DNA of 64,000 nucleotides from Selenomonadaceae bacterium (GTDB lineage Bacteria; Bacillota; Negativicutes; Selenomonadales; Selenomonadaceae), in assembly GCA_017515635.1 (NCBI GenBank), contig JAFWFO010000054.1, forward strand, positions 21,974-85,973, written 5' to 3'. Below, in pieces: positions 53,387-62,655 of the stretch. Positions within the stretch are counted from its first letter, which is position 1; the number at the start of each line of letters is the position of its first letter. The notes under the pieces were generated by a model that was not told the DNA's origin, searched no databases, and worked only from the letters and a program-made list of their open reading frames with translations. The translations under genes and the position numbers were made by a program.

Positions 53387-54286
53387 TTAATAGCCAAACA
53401 ATCTGTCGAGGAAGCCGCGCCAACCGCGTGACACGGGAGCCATTTTTTCGCCGCTCAATAAACTTCGTGCAATCTCGAAGACACAGCGCGACGCCGCAGA
53501 ATCCGCGTTGGTGACAACAAACGGTTCTTGACGGTGCACGGCCTCGCGAACGTTTTTGTCTTCGTAAATGTATCCGAGACAATCAATCGTCATCTCCAAA
53601 AATTTTTTCGTCGTCTGGTTCATTTTTTCGGCAACGTCTTCGCACTCCTCTTCGTCGCGAATTCGGTTGACGATAAGTTTTATATTTCGCCGCTCCGTGT
53701 AAGTCGTATAAGCTTTGATGACGGCGTAAGCGTCGGCAAGCGCAGTCGGTTCGGGCGTGGTGACGAGCAAAACTTCTTCCGCCGCCAAAACGAATTCGAT
53801 AACGTTGCGATTCAAGCCCGCGCCCGTGTCAATCAAAATTACGTCTGCAAGTTCCGAACAGCGACCAAGTTTTTTGTGAAGTTTTTTCTGTTCGTTGCGA
53901 TTCAAATTCAACGCCGCTTCAATGCCCGCGACGCCCGAAATATATTTCACGCCCGCGACTCCGTTTTCGACCACGTCTTCGAGCGTAACTTCGTCGTCCA
54001 AAAGATCAATCAAACTGCGATTCGTCACCGAGCCCATCAAAAGATTGACGTTGGCCATTCCGATATCGGCGTCGATTAACATGACGCGCTTGCCCGAAAG
54101 TTGAAGAGCGACCGCAAGATTGACGGCGAGATTCGTTTTACCGACGCCGCCTTTGCCGCTGGTTATCGCGATAACACGCGTGTTCTCCGCCACGCCGAAA
54201 TAAAGTTCGCCTATCGCACGTTCTTGAGCTTCTTCTTCGGCGCGCTCCTCAACCAAATTTCTCAGTCTGGATGCTTGGTCAGACAT
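53387..54286 (-). CDS. flhG: MinD-like ATPase FlhG (YlxH), flagellar number control
   Basis: About 299 residues. An N-terminal helix rich in Glu/Ala/Arg (DQASRLRNLVEERAEEEAQE), in the position that stimulates the FlhF GTPase in this family, then the deviant Walker A SGKGGVGKTN at 43-51, LIDADIGMANV, VILIDTGAG and a C-terminal amphipathic tail (GWRGFLDRLFGY) suited to membrane binding. Start ATG 54286 (GAGGG upstream), 13 bases after the flhF stop. It acts with FlhF at the pole or membrane. Confidence 0.95.
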   Translation of the reverse strand: MSDQASRLRNLVEERAEEEAQERAIGELYFGVAENTRVIAITSGKGGVGKTNLAVNLAVALQLSGKRVMLIDADIGMANVNLLMGSVTNRSLIDLLDDEVTLEDVVENGVAGVKYISGVAGIEAALNLNRNEQKKLHKKLGRCSELADVILIDTGAGLNRNVIEFVLAAEEVLLVTTPEPTALADAYAVIKAYTTYTERRNIKLIVNRIRDEEECEDVAEKMNQTTKKFLEMTIDCLGYIYEDKNVREAVHRQEPFVVTNADSAASRCVFEIARSLLSGEKMAPVSRGWRGFLDRLFGY

Positions 54287-54299
54287 TTTCAATCCCTCG

Positions 54300-56381
54300 T
54301 CACTCTTCGACTTTTTTGAGCAAAAGATTCGCCAAAATTTCGGAACTTGCCCGTTCAATGTCGTCGGGGACGCTCTGTCCCGTGGTCAGATACGACAACG
54401 AATATTTGTTGTCGCGCAAAAGATTTATAATCATGCCGAGACTGCCTGTTTCATCGATTTTCGTGAAAATAATTCTGTCCGGTTCAACCTTGGAAAATTT
54501 ATTCATAATTTGGCGGGCGTCGGTAAATTTCGTCGTTGCGCTGATAACCAAATGTTTTTCGATTCGCGGATTGACGCGCAGGAATTCTTCCAGTTCGCGC
54601 ATTTGATATTCGTTGTGTTGACTGCGTCCCGCCGTGTCGATTAAAATAAGTTCTTTATCGCGGTGCCGTTCCAAAGCCGAAGCAAGCTCCGAGGGACTGT
54701 AAACGATTTCAAGCGGCAATTCCAAAATGTCCGAATAAGTTTTGAGCTGTTCGACGGCGGAAATTCTATAGGTATCGGCGGTTATCAGTGCGACGTTGGT
54801 TTTCTGTTCCAAAACAAATTTCGCGGCGATTTTCGCAAGCGTCGTAGTTTTGCCTACGCCCGTCGTTCCCAAAAGTGCGGCGATTCGCACGCCGTGACGA
54901 TTGAGCTTGACGCCGTCGGAAAATTTTATGTGTTCGTTCAAATAATTTATCAGTGTGCCTTTTGCAGTCGGCGCGTGGATGTCGACAAGTGTATCGCCCG
55001 CGTTGGCTTGAGTCGCCATTTCCGTCAAAATTTCGTCGTCGACTTCCTGAAGTTTCAAAGCCTCGTGCAAGGAGATGTTGCCTTTTTTCGGTTCGCGTCC
55101 CAAAACTTCAGCGAGCAAAGCTTTCATGTGCGAAATTTCTTCTTCAAGGCGTTTGATTTTGTCTTCGCTTTGCGGGTCGGTCGGCTCCTGTTGAGGTTGA
55201 ACTTTTGCCCGTGCCTGCGCTTGCGCTTGAGCTTGTTGAGCCTGCGCCTGTGCTTGAAGCGCCGCCTGTTGAGCTTGAGCCGCCGCCTCTTGCTGAAGTC
55301 GCAACTGTTCGGCCGCTTGAGCTTGAGCCTGCGCGTTCGCCTGTGCTTGAGCGAGTGCCGCCTGTTGCATCATCTGCATTTGATTGAACTGCGCCAAAAT
55401 CATCGCTTGCGTCTGCGCGAGTTGTTCGGGAGTAATGCCTTGCGGTTGCGGCTGTTCCTTGACGGGTTTCGCGACGGGTTCAGGTTCCGTGACAGGTTCA
55501 GGTTCTTTAACGGGCGACGGAATTTTTTCGACGGGTTCAGATTCTGTGACGGGCGACGGAATTTTTTCGACCGGTTCAGGTTCCGCGACAGGTTCGAGCT
55601 GTTCAATGATTGGTTCGGGTTCTGCGACGGGTTCGGGCTGTTCAATGATTGGTTCGGGTTCCGCGACGGGTTCGGGCTGTTCAATGATTGGTTCGGGTTC
55701 TGCAACGGGTTCGGGCTGTTCAATGATTGGTTCGGGTTCCGCGACGGGTTCGGGTTGTTCAATGATTGGTTCGGGTTCCGCGACGGGTTCGGGTTGTTCA
55801 ATGATTGGTTCGGGTTCCGCGACGGGTTCAGGTTCCTCAATTATCGGTTCGGGTTCTGTTATGGGTTGAAAATTAACTGTAACGGATTCTTCCTGCGCCG
55901 CCTGCAACATGTCGTCAAAAGATTGTTTCGGCGGCTCAACGTGAATCAGCGACGGTTTTTTTTGCGCGGAAATTTTTTCGGCAAGACCGTCCGCCTGTGT
56001 TGTGCGCGAAATATTTTCCGTGAACAACGTCGGACGCGTGCGCGGAACGTCGTCTTTTTTTTCGGGCTGAACGTCAAAATTGCGTTCGGCATTCGTGACG
56101 CCTTGCGCGGTGCCGTCGGTTTTGTAGCGCGTCAAAAGTGAATTTGGCGCAACAGTCGGGCGCGGGATTTGCTGAGTAATGCGCGGCGGTTCGGGTCTTT
56201 TGGGCATGGAAGTTTCCTCAACCGCAGCGGTGATCTCCACAACCTCGCGACTGCCGATACCGAGCAGACCGCCTTCCTTATATTTTTTGCTGTGTAATAT
56301 AACGGCGTCTTCGCCGAGTTCGGCTTTCATGGCAGCCATCGCGTCTTTCATGGTGCCCGCTTTGAAAACTTTTATCTGCAA
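54300..56381 (-). CDS. flhF: Flagellar biosynthesis GTPase FlhF with long repeat-rich centre
   Basis: About 693 residues, much longer than the usual 370-450. N-terminal B domain ([29 protein letters not shown]), then a disordered centre. Seven 13-residue units of the type [13 protein letters not shown] lie at about residues 173-265, followed by SPV/EPV repeats and a Gln/Ala-rich coil (about 300-400). The C-terminal SRP-type NG domain has G1 [18 protein letters not shown] near 507, then [10 protein letters not shown] and [11 protein letters not shown]. Start TTG 56381 with GGTGGTG. It sets flagellum placement with FlhG. Confidence 0.93.
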   Translation of the reverse strand: MQIKVFKAGTMKDAMAAMKAELGEDAVILHSKKYKEGGLLGIGSREVVEITAAVEETSMPKRPEPPRITQQIPRPTVAPNSLLTRYKTDGTAQGVTNAERNFDVQPEKKDDVPRTRPTLFTENISRTTQADGLAEKISAQKKPSLIHVEPPKQSFDDMLQAAQEESVTVNFQPITEPEPIIEEPEPVAEPEPIIEQPEPVAEPEPIIEQPEPVAEPEPIIEQPEPVAEPEPIIEQPEPVAEPEPIIEQPEPVAEPEPIIEQLEPVAEPEPVEKIPSPVTESEPVEKIPSPVKEPEPVTEPEPVAKPVKEQPQPQGITPEQLAQTQAMILAQFNQMQMMQQAALAQAQANAQAQAQAAEQLRLQQEAAAQAQQAALQAQAQAQQAQAQAQARAKVQPQQEPTDPQSEDKIKRLEEEISHMKALLAEVLGREPKKGNISLHEALKLQEVDDEILTEMATQANAGDTLVDIHAPTAKGTLINYLNEHIKFSDGVKLNRHGVRIAALLGTTGVGKTTTLAKIAAKFVLEQKTNVALITADTYRISAVEQLKTYSDILELPLEIVYSPSELASALERHRDKELILIDTAGRSQHNEYQMRELEEFLRVNPRIEKHLVISATTKFTDARQIMNKFSKVEPDRIIFTKIDETGSLGMIINLLRDNKYSLSYLTTGQSVPDDIERASSEILANLLLKKVEE
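55590..55860 (-). repeat. 39-bp tandem repeat within flhF
   Basis: Seven in-frame units of 39 bp, each coding a 13-residue Pro/Glu unit; three to five of them are almost identical. Degenerate related units extend to about 55450. Being a multiple of three, copy-number change would not break the frame. Confidence 0.9.
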
Positions 56382-56592
56382 TAAAATCACCACCAGTTCC
56401 AAACGATTACTCTTTCGGCGAAAGATTATAGCAGAAAAATTTTTCATAGCCAACGAATTTATTTCGCGCAGATTGATACGTTGCTAAATTTTATAACGCG
56501 ACATTAAATTTTGTTGGCGTGACTTCAATTAAACTGTCCCGTAAATTTTAAAGCGTCGGAACAATTCGGGCAGATATTTCATAAAAAATTTT

Positions 56593-57282
56593 TCAACTTA
56601 ACGCGGGATCTTTGACGCCGTTCAATTCAAACGCACGAGCACGGTCGATACAAGTTGCGCATTTGCCGCAAGGTTTGTCGCCGCGTTCATAACAACTGCG
56701 CGTCAAATGATACGGCACGCCGAGAGCAAGCCCGACTTTGACAACGTCGGCTTTCGTTTGGCACAAAAACGGAGCGTTGAGCCGAATTTTTCCGTAAGTG
56801 CCGATTTTAACCGCCGCGTTCATTGCCGCAACAAACGGCGTACTGCAATCCGCGTAAGCCGTGTTGCCCTTCGCGTCGTCGGCGTGCATTCCGACAAAAA
56901 GTTCAATTTCGTCGCCCAAACTGTCCGCGAAACTTGCCGCCATTGAAATCATCAACCCGTTGCGGAAAGGAACGTAAGTTGCCACACGCGGCGAATTATT
57001 TTTTTCAATCTGCGCGGCGTAAGAACCTTTTTCAAGCGCGTCGGTCGACGTGTTCAGCAATGCCGAGTTTGAGTTGCGAAAAATTTCCGAGGCGTCCAAT
57101 TCGTAATGCGCGACGTTGTAAAATTTCGCGACTGCGCGGGCGGCGTTCAATTCTTCGGCGTGACGTTGTCCGTAAAAAATCGACAGAGCCGCGACATTTT
57201 CGGAGCCGTGTTTATCGACTGCCATAGCTAAGCACGTTGCCGAATCAAGTCCACCACTCAATAAAACCACTGCCGTAATCAT
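56593..57282 (-). CDS. queC: 7-cyano-7-deazaguanine synthase
   Basis: About 229 residues. PP-loop SGGLDS at residues 9-14, FYGQRHAEEL, FVGMHADDAKGNTAYADC and the C-terminal zinc site SCYERGDKPCGKCATC. It converts 7-carboxy-7-deazaguanine to preQ0 for queuosine tRNA (or deazaguanine DNA) synthesis. Start ATG 57282 overlaps the stop of the glutaredoxin-like gene (ATGA), with GAGGTGG upstream. queD, queE and queF are not adjacent. Confidence 0.97.
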   Translation of the reverse strand: MITAVVLLSGGLDSATCLAMAVDKHGSENVAALSIFYGQRHAEELNAARAVAKFYNVAHYELDASEIFRNSNSALLNTSTDALEKGSYAAQIEKNNSPRVATYVPFRNGLMISMAASFADSLGDEIELFVGMHADDAKGNTAYADCSTPFVAAMNAAVKIGTYGKIRLNAPFLCQTKADVVKVGLALGVPYHLTRSCYERGDKPCGKCATCIDRARAFELNGVKDPALS

Positions 57283-57551
57283 TTCGTTGCCACCTCGAAA
57301 ACTTTTTTGACGTTGGCAAAACATTCATCAAAAGTTTCACCGGGATGCGCTTCGTAAATTTTTTTGTCGTCGACGTACATTGTCGGCACGTAATAATAAT
57401 CGGTAAATTTTTCGACACGGGCAGGCTCAAGATTTTCATCGACAACATCAATCGTCGCCGCAGGAAAATTTTTCTTAAGTTCGTCAATCGCTCTGAAAGC
57501 CGCCGCACAATACGGACAGCCTTGAATTTTTATCATGGTGATTTTTTTCAT
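57279..57551 (-). CDS. Glutaredoxin/thioredoxin-like protein
   Basis: 90 residues with an N-terminal redox motif CPYC in IKIQGCPYCAAAFRAIDEL, and a cis-proline region YYYVPTMYVDDKKIYEA. Length and CPYC fit a small glutaredoxin-like thiol oxidoreductase. It is coupled to queC by an ATGA overlap, an association whose meaning is unknown. Start ATG 57551. Confidence 0.88.
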   Translation of the reverse strand: MKKITMIKIQGCPYCAAAFRAIDELKKNFPAATIDVVDENLEPARVEKFTDYYYVPTMYVDDKKIYEAHPGETFDECFANVKKVFEVATK

Positions 57552-57563
57552 CGTGTAAACTCC

Positions 57564-58436
57564 TCAACTCGCCAAAACTTCCGCGCCGGTCTCGGTGATT
57601 AAAATCGTCTTTTCCCATTGCGCCGAAAGACTTCCGTCAGCCGTGCGAACAGTCCAGTTGTCGTCTTCGTCGACGGTAACTTTACTTTTGCCCGCGTTAA
57701 TCATCGGCTCAACAGTCAACACAATTCCCGGGACAAGCAACATGCCCGTTTCCGCCTTGCAATCGTGACTGACAAACGGTTCCAGATGAAATTTTTTGCC
57801 GACGCCGTGCCCGCCCAAATCCGTGACGACAGAATAACCGTTTTCGTGAGCCATCTTGCCGCAAGCCGCGCCAATGTCTCCGACAAAATGCCACGGTTGA
57901 GCCGCCGCGATACCGACTTCCATAATTTCACGCGTCACGTCGATAAGCCGCTGAGCTTCCGCAGAAACTTCGCCGACGGTGAACATGCGCGAGGCGTCCG
58001 CAAAATAGCCGTCCAAATCCGTGGTTATGTCGACGTTCAAAATGTCGCCCGCCTTGAGAATTTCATTTCGCGAAGGAATGCCGTGACAGACGACGTTGTT
58101 GACGGAAATGCAAATGCTTTTCGGGAAACCTTCAAAGCCGAGGCAACTGGGGTGACCGCCGTGACTTGTGATAAATTCATGCGCCGCGTCGTTGAGCATC
58201 AAAGTGTCAACGCCTTCTTTGACAAGTTCGCTCATCAAGTCCAGCGCGCCCGTGTTAATGACCGCCGCACGTTTAATGCCTTCGATATCCGCCGCGTTGT
58301 TGATTAATCTTTTCGGGGGACGAATCTGATTTTTCACCTTGAAAAATTTAATCTCGTCAATTCGTGCGTCAAAGTCCGCGTGACATTTTTTATACTTTTT
58401 GCCGCTGCCGCACCAACACGGGTCGTTTCGTTTCAT
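57564..58436 (-). CDS. map: Methionine aminopeptidase with N-terminal SEC-C motif
   Basis: About 290 residues. Residues 1-20 form a SEC-C zinc motif (NDPCWCGSGKKYKKCH), known to help ribosome contact in some MetAPs. The type I catalytic domain follows: ICISVNNVVCHGIPS, the metal-ligand aspartates in LNVDITTDLDGYFAD, His in GGHGVGKKFH and glutamates in TVEPM and SAQWEKT. Removes initiator Met. Start ATG 58436; upstream in-frame codons collide with the AAGGAG site. Confidence 0.95.
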   Translation of the reverse strand: MKRNDPCWCGSGKKYKKCHADFDARIDEIKFFKVKNQIRPPKRLINNAADIEGIKRAAVINTGALDLMSELVKEGVDTLMLNDAAHEFITSHGGHPSCLGFEGFPKSICISVNNVVCHGIPSRNEILKAGDILNVDITTDLDGYFADASRMFTVGEVSAEAQRLIDVTREIMEVGIAAAQPWHFVGDIGAACGKMAHENGYSVVTDLGGHGVGKKFHLEPFVSHDCKAETGMLLVPGIVLTVEPMINAGKSKVTVDEDDNWTVRTADGSLSAQWEKTILITETGAEVLAS

Positions 58437-58462
58437 ATTTCGCAACATCTCCTTGAAAAATT

Positions 58463-59221
58463 TCAGCATGATTTATTCCTTGCCGGACAATCGATTTTGT
58501 CGCAGGTAGCGCAAGATTTTTTTGTAGACGAAGATTTTTTCGCCGTGACGCGTTCAAGCCCGATAATCGGCAACGTGACGTTGCATCCAATTTGTTCAGC
58601 CGATTGGCTTTTCAAACTCGCCACTTTAATTCGGCTCAATCCGATAATCGCGGTGATTGATTTTCTCGGCTCCAACATAAACGCGGAACTTAAACTCAAG
58701 CCGATTTGTTCAGCAGAAGCCGCCGCGAAAAGTTTCGGTTGTTCCGTCAAAGCCCAATCGCCGTAACCGGGGCTGAATCGCCAACGCAATTTAAAGCCGT
58801 CCCGTGCGAACATCAACGCGAAATGTTTTTCCATTTCATCCGCCGCTTGTTCGACTGCCGCAGTTGCCGCCGCATCCAAAAGAACCGACGCAAGATAATC
58901 GCCGCGCTCGAATTTTTTAGTAACTTCGCGTTCAATTTCTTCGCCGACAGTCACCGCCATGCAGATAACTTTTTCGCAACCCGCAAGGTGTTTTATAATC
59001 GAATTGCCGACGATTGTAAAGGGCGGCTCCGACTTGACGACGTGACTTGAGCTTTCGTAATCGTAAATTTCCCACACGCCGCGCACGTCCGCCAAAAGCA
59101 AAATTTCCGCGCAGGCGTCACGGATATTTTTTTCGCCGAAATCTTGAGCTTTGCGCAAGCCCGCGTATCGACGAGTTTCCGCCGCGTCGACTTCGACAAT
59201 TCGCGCATTGTAAATCGGCAA
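58463..59221 (-). CDS. Stand-alone MetH reactivation-domain-like protein
   Basis: 252 residues resembling the AdoMet-binding activation domain of cobalamin-dependent methionine synthase, without the catalytic modules. The key RxxxGYGDW block is RFSPGYGDW near residue 148, preceded by AVTVGEEIERE and LLDAAATAAVEQAADEM. The C-terminus has a cysteine cluster (SCATCDKIDCPARNKSC) that may bind metal. In Firmicutes such proteins can reactivate a split MetH. Part of its coding DNA (58570-58596) is the 27-bp dispersed repeat, read as AEQIGCNVTL. Confidence 0.88.
   Translation of the reverse strand: MPIYNARIVEVDAAETRRYAGLRKAQDFGEKNIRDACAEILLLADVRGVWEIYDYESSSHVVKSEPPFTIVGNSIIKHLAGCEKVICMAVTVGEEIEREVTKKFERGDYLASVLLDAAATAAVEQAADEMEKHFALMFARDGFKLRWRFSPGYGDWALTEQPKLFAAASAEQIGLSLSSAFMLEPRKSITAIIGLSRIKVASLKSQSAEQIGCNVTLPIIGLERVTAKKSSSTKKSCATCDKIDCPARNKSC
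58570..58596 (-). repeat. 27-bp palindrome-bearing repeat, copy 2 (inside a gene)
   Basis: Identical over 27 bases to 33078-33104. It lies in frame in the MetH-activation-like gene and encodes QIGCNVTL near residue 210, so it is either a tolerated insertion or the source of the intergenic copies. Confidence 0.85.
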
Positions 59222-59285
59222 CGCGCTCGCCTCCTTCCGAATGCGAACATCTTACACCAAAAAATTTTTTCGGGCAAAAAAATCT

Positions 59286-59313
59286 TTGTCGCGCCGCCGA
59301 AACGTGATATACT
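59286..59313 (+). promoter_or_regulatory. Promoter for the DeoR-family gene
   Basis: TTGTCG, 16-base spacer, TATACT, about 40 bases before the start. Confidence 0.55.
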
Positions 59314-59354
59314 TCGCGCAGTTCAAGCTATTATTTCGACTAAAGGTGACAGAA

Positions 59355-60125
59355 ATGTTTTTGGAAGAACGGCAAGCAAAAATTTTGGAGATGCTCAACC
59401 GCGACGGAAAAGTTTTGGTCAAAGAGCTGGCGGAAATTTTCGGCGTCACGGAAGATTCAATCCGCAAAGATTTAAGTTCGCTGGAACTCGACGGGAAGTT
59501 GAAACGCACTTACGGCGGGGCAGTTTCGCTTGCGGAAAAATTGCAGATGACCGAGGCACACAAGCGCAGAATTTCCGACGTGGAGGCAAAGCGCAGAATC
59601 GCCGCCGAAGCCGTTAAGCTCATGCGACAGCAAGATTTAATTTTCTTGGACATCTCAACAATCAGCATTGCAATCGCGCAACTTTTGGAGCGAACCGAAA
59701 CGCCGTACAAAATTTTGACGAACATGATTGACGTGGTTGTCACGCTCGCACGCAACCCGAAAATAAATTTATTTTTCGCGGGCGGACAAATCAATCACAG
59801 TCGCGACGGTTTTGTCGACGGGCTGAACTTGGAATTTATGTCAAGTTTTCGCCCTGACGTTTCGTTTGTCGGCTTGAGCGGCGTGGACATTTTGCGCAAC
59901 TCGTTGACTTCGCGAGATACGACGGTCGGTCTGCACAAGGCAAAAGTTTTGGAGCTGTGCAAGACGAATTACATCATTGCCGAATCCCGAAAATTTGGCG
60001 TGGAAAGTACCTATCGTTTCGCGACGCTCGAAAAAGTCAACGGCATTATCACGGACTCGAAACTTTCCGACGAACTCATTCAAGCGGCAGAAAAATTGAA
60101 CGTGAAAATTATTTCGGCGGAATGA
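59355..60125 (+). CDS. DeoR family transcriptional regulator
   Basis: About 256 residues. N-terminal helix-turn-helix LEERQAKILEMLNRDGKVLVKELAEIFGVTEDSIRKDLSSLE, then the family's LKRTYGGAV. The C-terminal DeoRC sugar-phosphate sensor fold has FLDISTISIAIAQLL, FFAGGQINHSRDGFVDG and a SRKFG block. Regulators of this type repress sugar or nucleoside catabolic operons and are released by sugar phosphates. No catabolic operon is adjacent, so the target is not visible. Start ATG 59355 after AAAGGTGA. Confidence 0.92.
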   Translation: MFLEERQAKILEMLNRDGKVLVKELAEIFGVTEDSIRKDLSSLELDGKLKRTYGGAVSLAEKLQMTEAHKRRISDVEAKRRIAAEAVKLMRQQDLIFLDISTISIAIAQLLERTETPYKILTNMIDVVVTLARNPKINLFFAGGQINHSRDGFVDGLNLEFMSSFRPDVSFVGLSGVDILRNSLTSRDTTVGLHKAKVLELCKTNYIIAESRKFGVESTYRFATLEKVNGIITDSKLSDELIQAAEKLNVKIISAE

Positions 60126-60206
60126 AGTCAATGCCGTTGAATTTTTTATCGGAATTTAAAGCGCGTTCGGTATGATTGAAAAAATTTCGTTTGGGAGGCG
60201 ATTTTC

Positions 60207-61070
60207 ATGTTCGGGAAATCTATCGGGAAAATTTTTCTTGCGACGCTGGCGGCGGTGATTTTTTGTTCAATGAACTTTTGCGAGGCGGCGAAGAAAACCA
60301 TAGCGGTCATGCCGTTGGAAAATGTTTCGGGCTACAGCGACCAACGGGTTGCCGAAATTATGACGGAGCAGTTACTTGTTGCAATTCATTCAAGCGGCGG
60401 TTATACGGTTGTCGAACGCACGCAAATGGGTACGGTCATCAAAGAGCAAGGTTTTCAAAATATCGCCGCAGACCCGAACAAAGCCACGGAGTTGGGCAAA
60501 CTTGCGGGCGCGGATTATACCATCGTCGGCAAAGTCACAATGACGGTTGTCGGTGACAATCCCACGGCGAAAACGGCTTCGACACTCGGCAACATGTTCG
60601 GACTCGGCGACATCGGTAACGTGGCGGGCGGCTTTGTCGATAAGTTCAAAAGCAGAGTTCAAATGGAAGTTCGTTTCGTTGACAACACGACGGGTGAAAT
60701 TATTATTGCCAAAACCATCGAAGGTAGCAAAACCGGAGCGACACAGGTTGAGGCGTTGAACGCGGCTTGCCAAAATGCCGCCGAAAATTTTTTGAAGGAA
60801 CTCGACAGCGTTAATCCGTTTCGGGCGCGCATTGCCGAAATTTCCGGTGAAGACGTTTACATTGACCACGGCTCACAGGACGGACTTCGCAAAGGCGAAA
60901 CTTTGATTGTTGCCCGCGAAGGCGCGCCGATTGTCGTCAACGGGCGTACCGTCGGCATGAAACAAACCAACGTCGGCAAAATTAAAGTTGTCGAAGTCAA
61001 TTCCGATTACGCGGTCTGCAAAAAACAAGAAGGCGACATCCGCAAAGGCGACGTGGTTAAAAGGAGTTGA
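60207..61070 (+). CDS. CsgG-like periplasmic/outer-membrane assembly protein
   Basis: 287 residues. Signal peptide (KIFLATLAAVIFCSMNFCEA), then a CsgG/TolB-like domain: KTIAVMPLENVSGYSDQRVAEIMTEQLLVAI, YTVVERTQMGTVIKEQGFQ, ADYTIVGKVT. A C-terminal beta-barrel-like segment follows (DVYIDHGSQDGLRKGETLIV), as in FlgT-type C-terminal domains. No lipobox cysteine fits the usual spacing. It is followed by an FlgT-like gene, so an envelope or flagellar-base assembly role is plausible. Start ATG 60207 with GGGAGG. Confidence 0.87.
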   Translation: MFGKSIGKIFLATLAAVIFCSMNFCEAAKKTIAVMPLENVSGYSDQRVAEIMTEQLLVAIHSSGGYTVVERTQMGTVIKEQGFQNIAADPNKATELGKLAGADYTIVGKVTMTVVGDNPTAKTASTLGNMFGLGDIGNVAGGFVDKFKSRVQMEVRFVDNTTGEIIIAKTIEGSKTGATQVEALNAACQNAAENFLKELDSVNPFRARIAEISGEDVYIDHGSQDGLRKGETLIVAREGAPIVVNGRTVGMKQTNVGKIKVVEVNSDYAVCKKQEGDIRKGDVVKRS

Positions 61071-61074
61071 CGAC

Positions 61075-62166
61075 ATGAAACGATTCGCGGCAATAATTTT
61101 TTCGTTGCTGATAATTTTTTCGGCGACGGCTCTGGCGAAATCCGTCACGGTGACGGGCACGGGCATGACACCTTCGGACGCGGAAAACGACGCACTTCGC
61201 ATGGCGGTTGAAAATACTTTGGGCGTGCTGGTTGATTCGGAAACGCTCGTGCAAAATTCGATGGTGATTCGCGACCAAATTTATACGCAGTCTCGCGGAT
61301 TCGTCACGAATTATACCGTCATCAATCGCGAACAAGCTTCGGGCAGTTGGCGCGTGACGATTAACGCAACCGTTGACGATCAGCCGAATTCAAAACTTAT
61401 GAACGAACTGACGCGACTGGGAATTATCAACGTGCAGTTGCGCAATCCGAAAATCGCCGTCTACGTCCCCGAAAGTCACATTCAATATCGCGTGCCCGAC
61501 CCTGCGGGCGAAACGGCGATTGTCAAAGCACTGATTAACGCGGGCTTTTCAAACGTCATGGAAGTCGGCTCAAGATTGAACGTTCCCAATCCGCTGAACA
61601 TGACCGCCGCGCAGATGAGTCAGGCCGCTCAACAATTCGGCGCGGACATTATGATTGTCGGGCAAGCTTTTTCGGAAGGCGTCGGCGATCCGGGGCAATG
61701 GCTCCCCGGCAATCAACGCACGAACATGCAGGCTTGTCGCGCCCGCGTCGAAGCGAAAATGTTCATCGTGCGCACGGGACAAATTATCGCGGCTGACGGC
61801 AAATACGGTTCCGCTTACGACAATTCGCAGGCAGTTGCGTCAAAGAAAGCTTTGGCGGCGGCGGGACAACAGATGGGCGAATATTTTGTTGAACGGATAA
61901 CGGGCATGTACACTTCGCAACAAAACGTTGAAGTCGTCGTTTACGCCGCAGACTTCAGCAAAGTCAATATCGTTCAAAGCGCGCTCGGTCAAGTCAACCG
62001 TGTCAAGGGTGTCAATCTGTCGAGTTACGAGGGCGGTCGCGCAGTTTTCAGCGTGCAATATGGCGGCTCACCTCAGACGCTTTTTAACGAACTGCAGGCT
62101 TTGACTACGGCGGATTTGTCGTTGCAGTCAATAACTTACAACACGTTGACGATTTCCGTGCGCTGA
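61075..62166 (+). CDS. Secreted FlgT/LPP20-like protein
   Basis: About 363 residues. Signal peptide (RFAAIIFSLLIIFSATALA). N-terminal LPP20/FlgT_N-like domain (VTGTGMTPSDAENDALRMAVENTLGVLV), middle CsgG-like domain (LRNPKIAVYVPESHIQ, AQQFGADIMIVGQAF), and a C-terminal repeat domain (SYEGGRAVFSVQYGGS). Proteins like this stabilise the flagellar H/T rings in Vibrio; the role here is inferred. Start ATG 61075 with AAGGAG, four bases after the CsgG-like stop. The N-terminal domain resembles that of the TPR protein at 13.4 kb. Confidence 0.87.
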   Translation: MKRFAAIIFSLLIIFSATALAKSVTVTGTGMTPSDAENDALRMAVENTLGVLVDSETLVQNSMVIRDQIYTQSRGFVTNYTVINREQASGSWRVTINATVDDQPNSKLMNELTRLGIINVQLRNPKIAVYVPESHIQYRVPDPAGETAIVKALINAGFSNVMEVGSRLNVPNPLNMTAAQMSQAAQQFGADIMIVGQAFSEGVGDPGQWLPGNQRTNMQACRARVEAKMFIVRTGQIIAADGKYGSAYDNSQAVASKKALAAAGQQMGEYFVERITGMYTSQQNVEVVVYAADFSKVNIVQSALGQVNRVKGVNLSSYEGGRAVFSVQYGGSPQTLFNELQALTTADLSLQSITYNTLTISVR

Positions 62167-62188
62167 AAATTTTTCGGGAGGTTTTTTA

Positions 62189-62443
62189 ATGGAGAACATG
62201 GATTTGATTAAAATTGCCGGCGGCTTGATTATCGGCGTCGTGATAATTCTCGTGCTGAAATTCATGATTGAGTTGCCGTTCAAAATCGTTTGGAACAGTC
62301 TTGTCGGCGCGGCAATTCTCTACGTCGTGAATTTGACGGGGCTTGTCGCGATAAAGATAACTTTCGTTCACGCGCTGATTGTCGGCGTGCTGGGCGTGCC
62401 GGGATTGATTCTGTTGCTACTGTACCTGCACTTCTTCAAGTGA
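62189..62443 (+). CDS. BofA-like (pro-sigmaK processing inhibitor family) membrane protein
   Basis: 84 residues, two or three hydrophobic segments (LIKIAGGLIIGVVIILVLKF, LVGAAILYVVNLTGLVAI, HALIVGVLGVPGLILLLLYL) with the family's C-terminal GxxGVPGxxLLLxL pattern. BofA restrains SpoIVFB in sporulating Bacilli; non-sporulating Negativicutes carry it too, with unknown function. Start ATG 62189 with GGGAGG. Last gene of the CsgG-like/FlgT-like operon. Confidence 0.85.
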   Translation: MENMDLIKIAGGLIIGVVIILVLKFMIELPFKIVWNSLVGAAILYVVNLTGLVAIKITFVHALIVGVLGVPGLILLLLYLHFFK

Positions 62444-62584
62444 AAAAATTCCAGCCGAATTAACCGTTCTTAACTGGGTTTTGAGATTAGCGTGACGGCG
62501 CGAAATAAAACGATTTTTCGCCTTAACCGTACCTAAGTGATTCTCGCTGAAAAAATATCGGTTTGCAGACACGGCGCAGACAAA

Positions 62585-62628
62585 TAAAAAGCCCTCACAT
62601 CAAAAGATGCAAGGGTTGATTTTTTTGC
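62585..62628. terminator. Hairpin terminator between the BofA-like gene and hicB
   Basis: CCCTCACATC and GATGCAAGGG pair imperfectly around AAAA, with A5 before and T7 after. It could serve both convergent units. Confidence 0.7.
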
Positions 62629-62655
62629 TTGTGGACATCCTTTTTTGGTTTAATT

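Noticed and set aside
54663..56141. A 492-codon open frame opposite flhF
   Set aside because: It is antisense to flhF; its FND/GFG repeats simply mirror the 39-bp array. No start signals.
56382..56592. A gene or RNA in the 210-base gap between flhF and queC
   Set aside because: AT-rich sequence without a frame, hairpin or promoter that I could support.
62444..62584. Two imperfect TTAACCGT-containing repeats after the BofA-like gene
   Set aside because: Match is only about 13 of 17 bases over one pair, which chance could give in AT-rich DNA.
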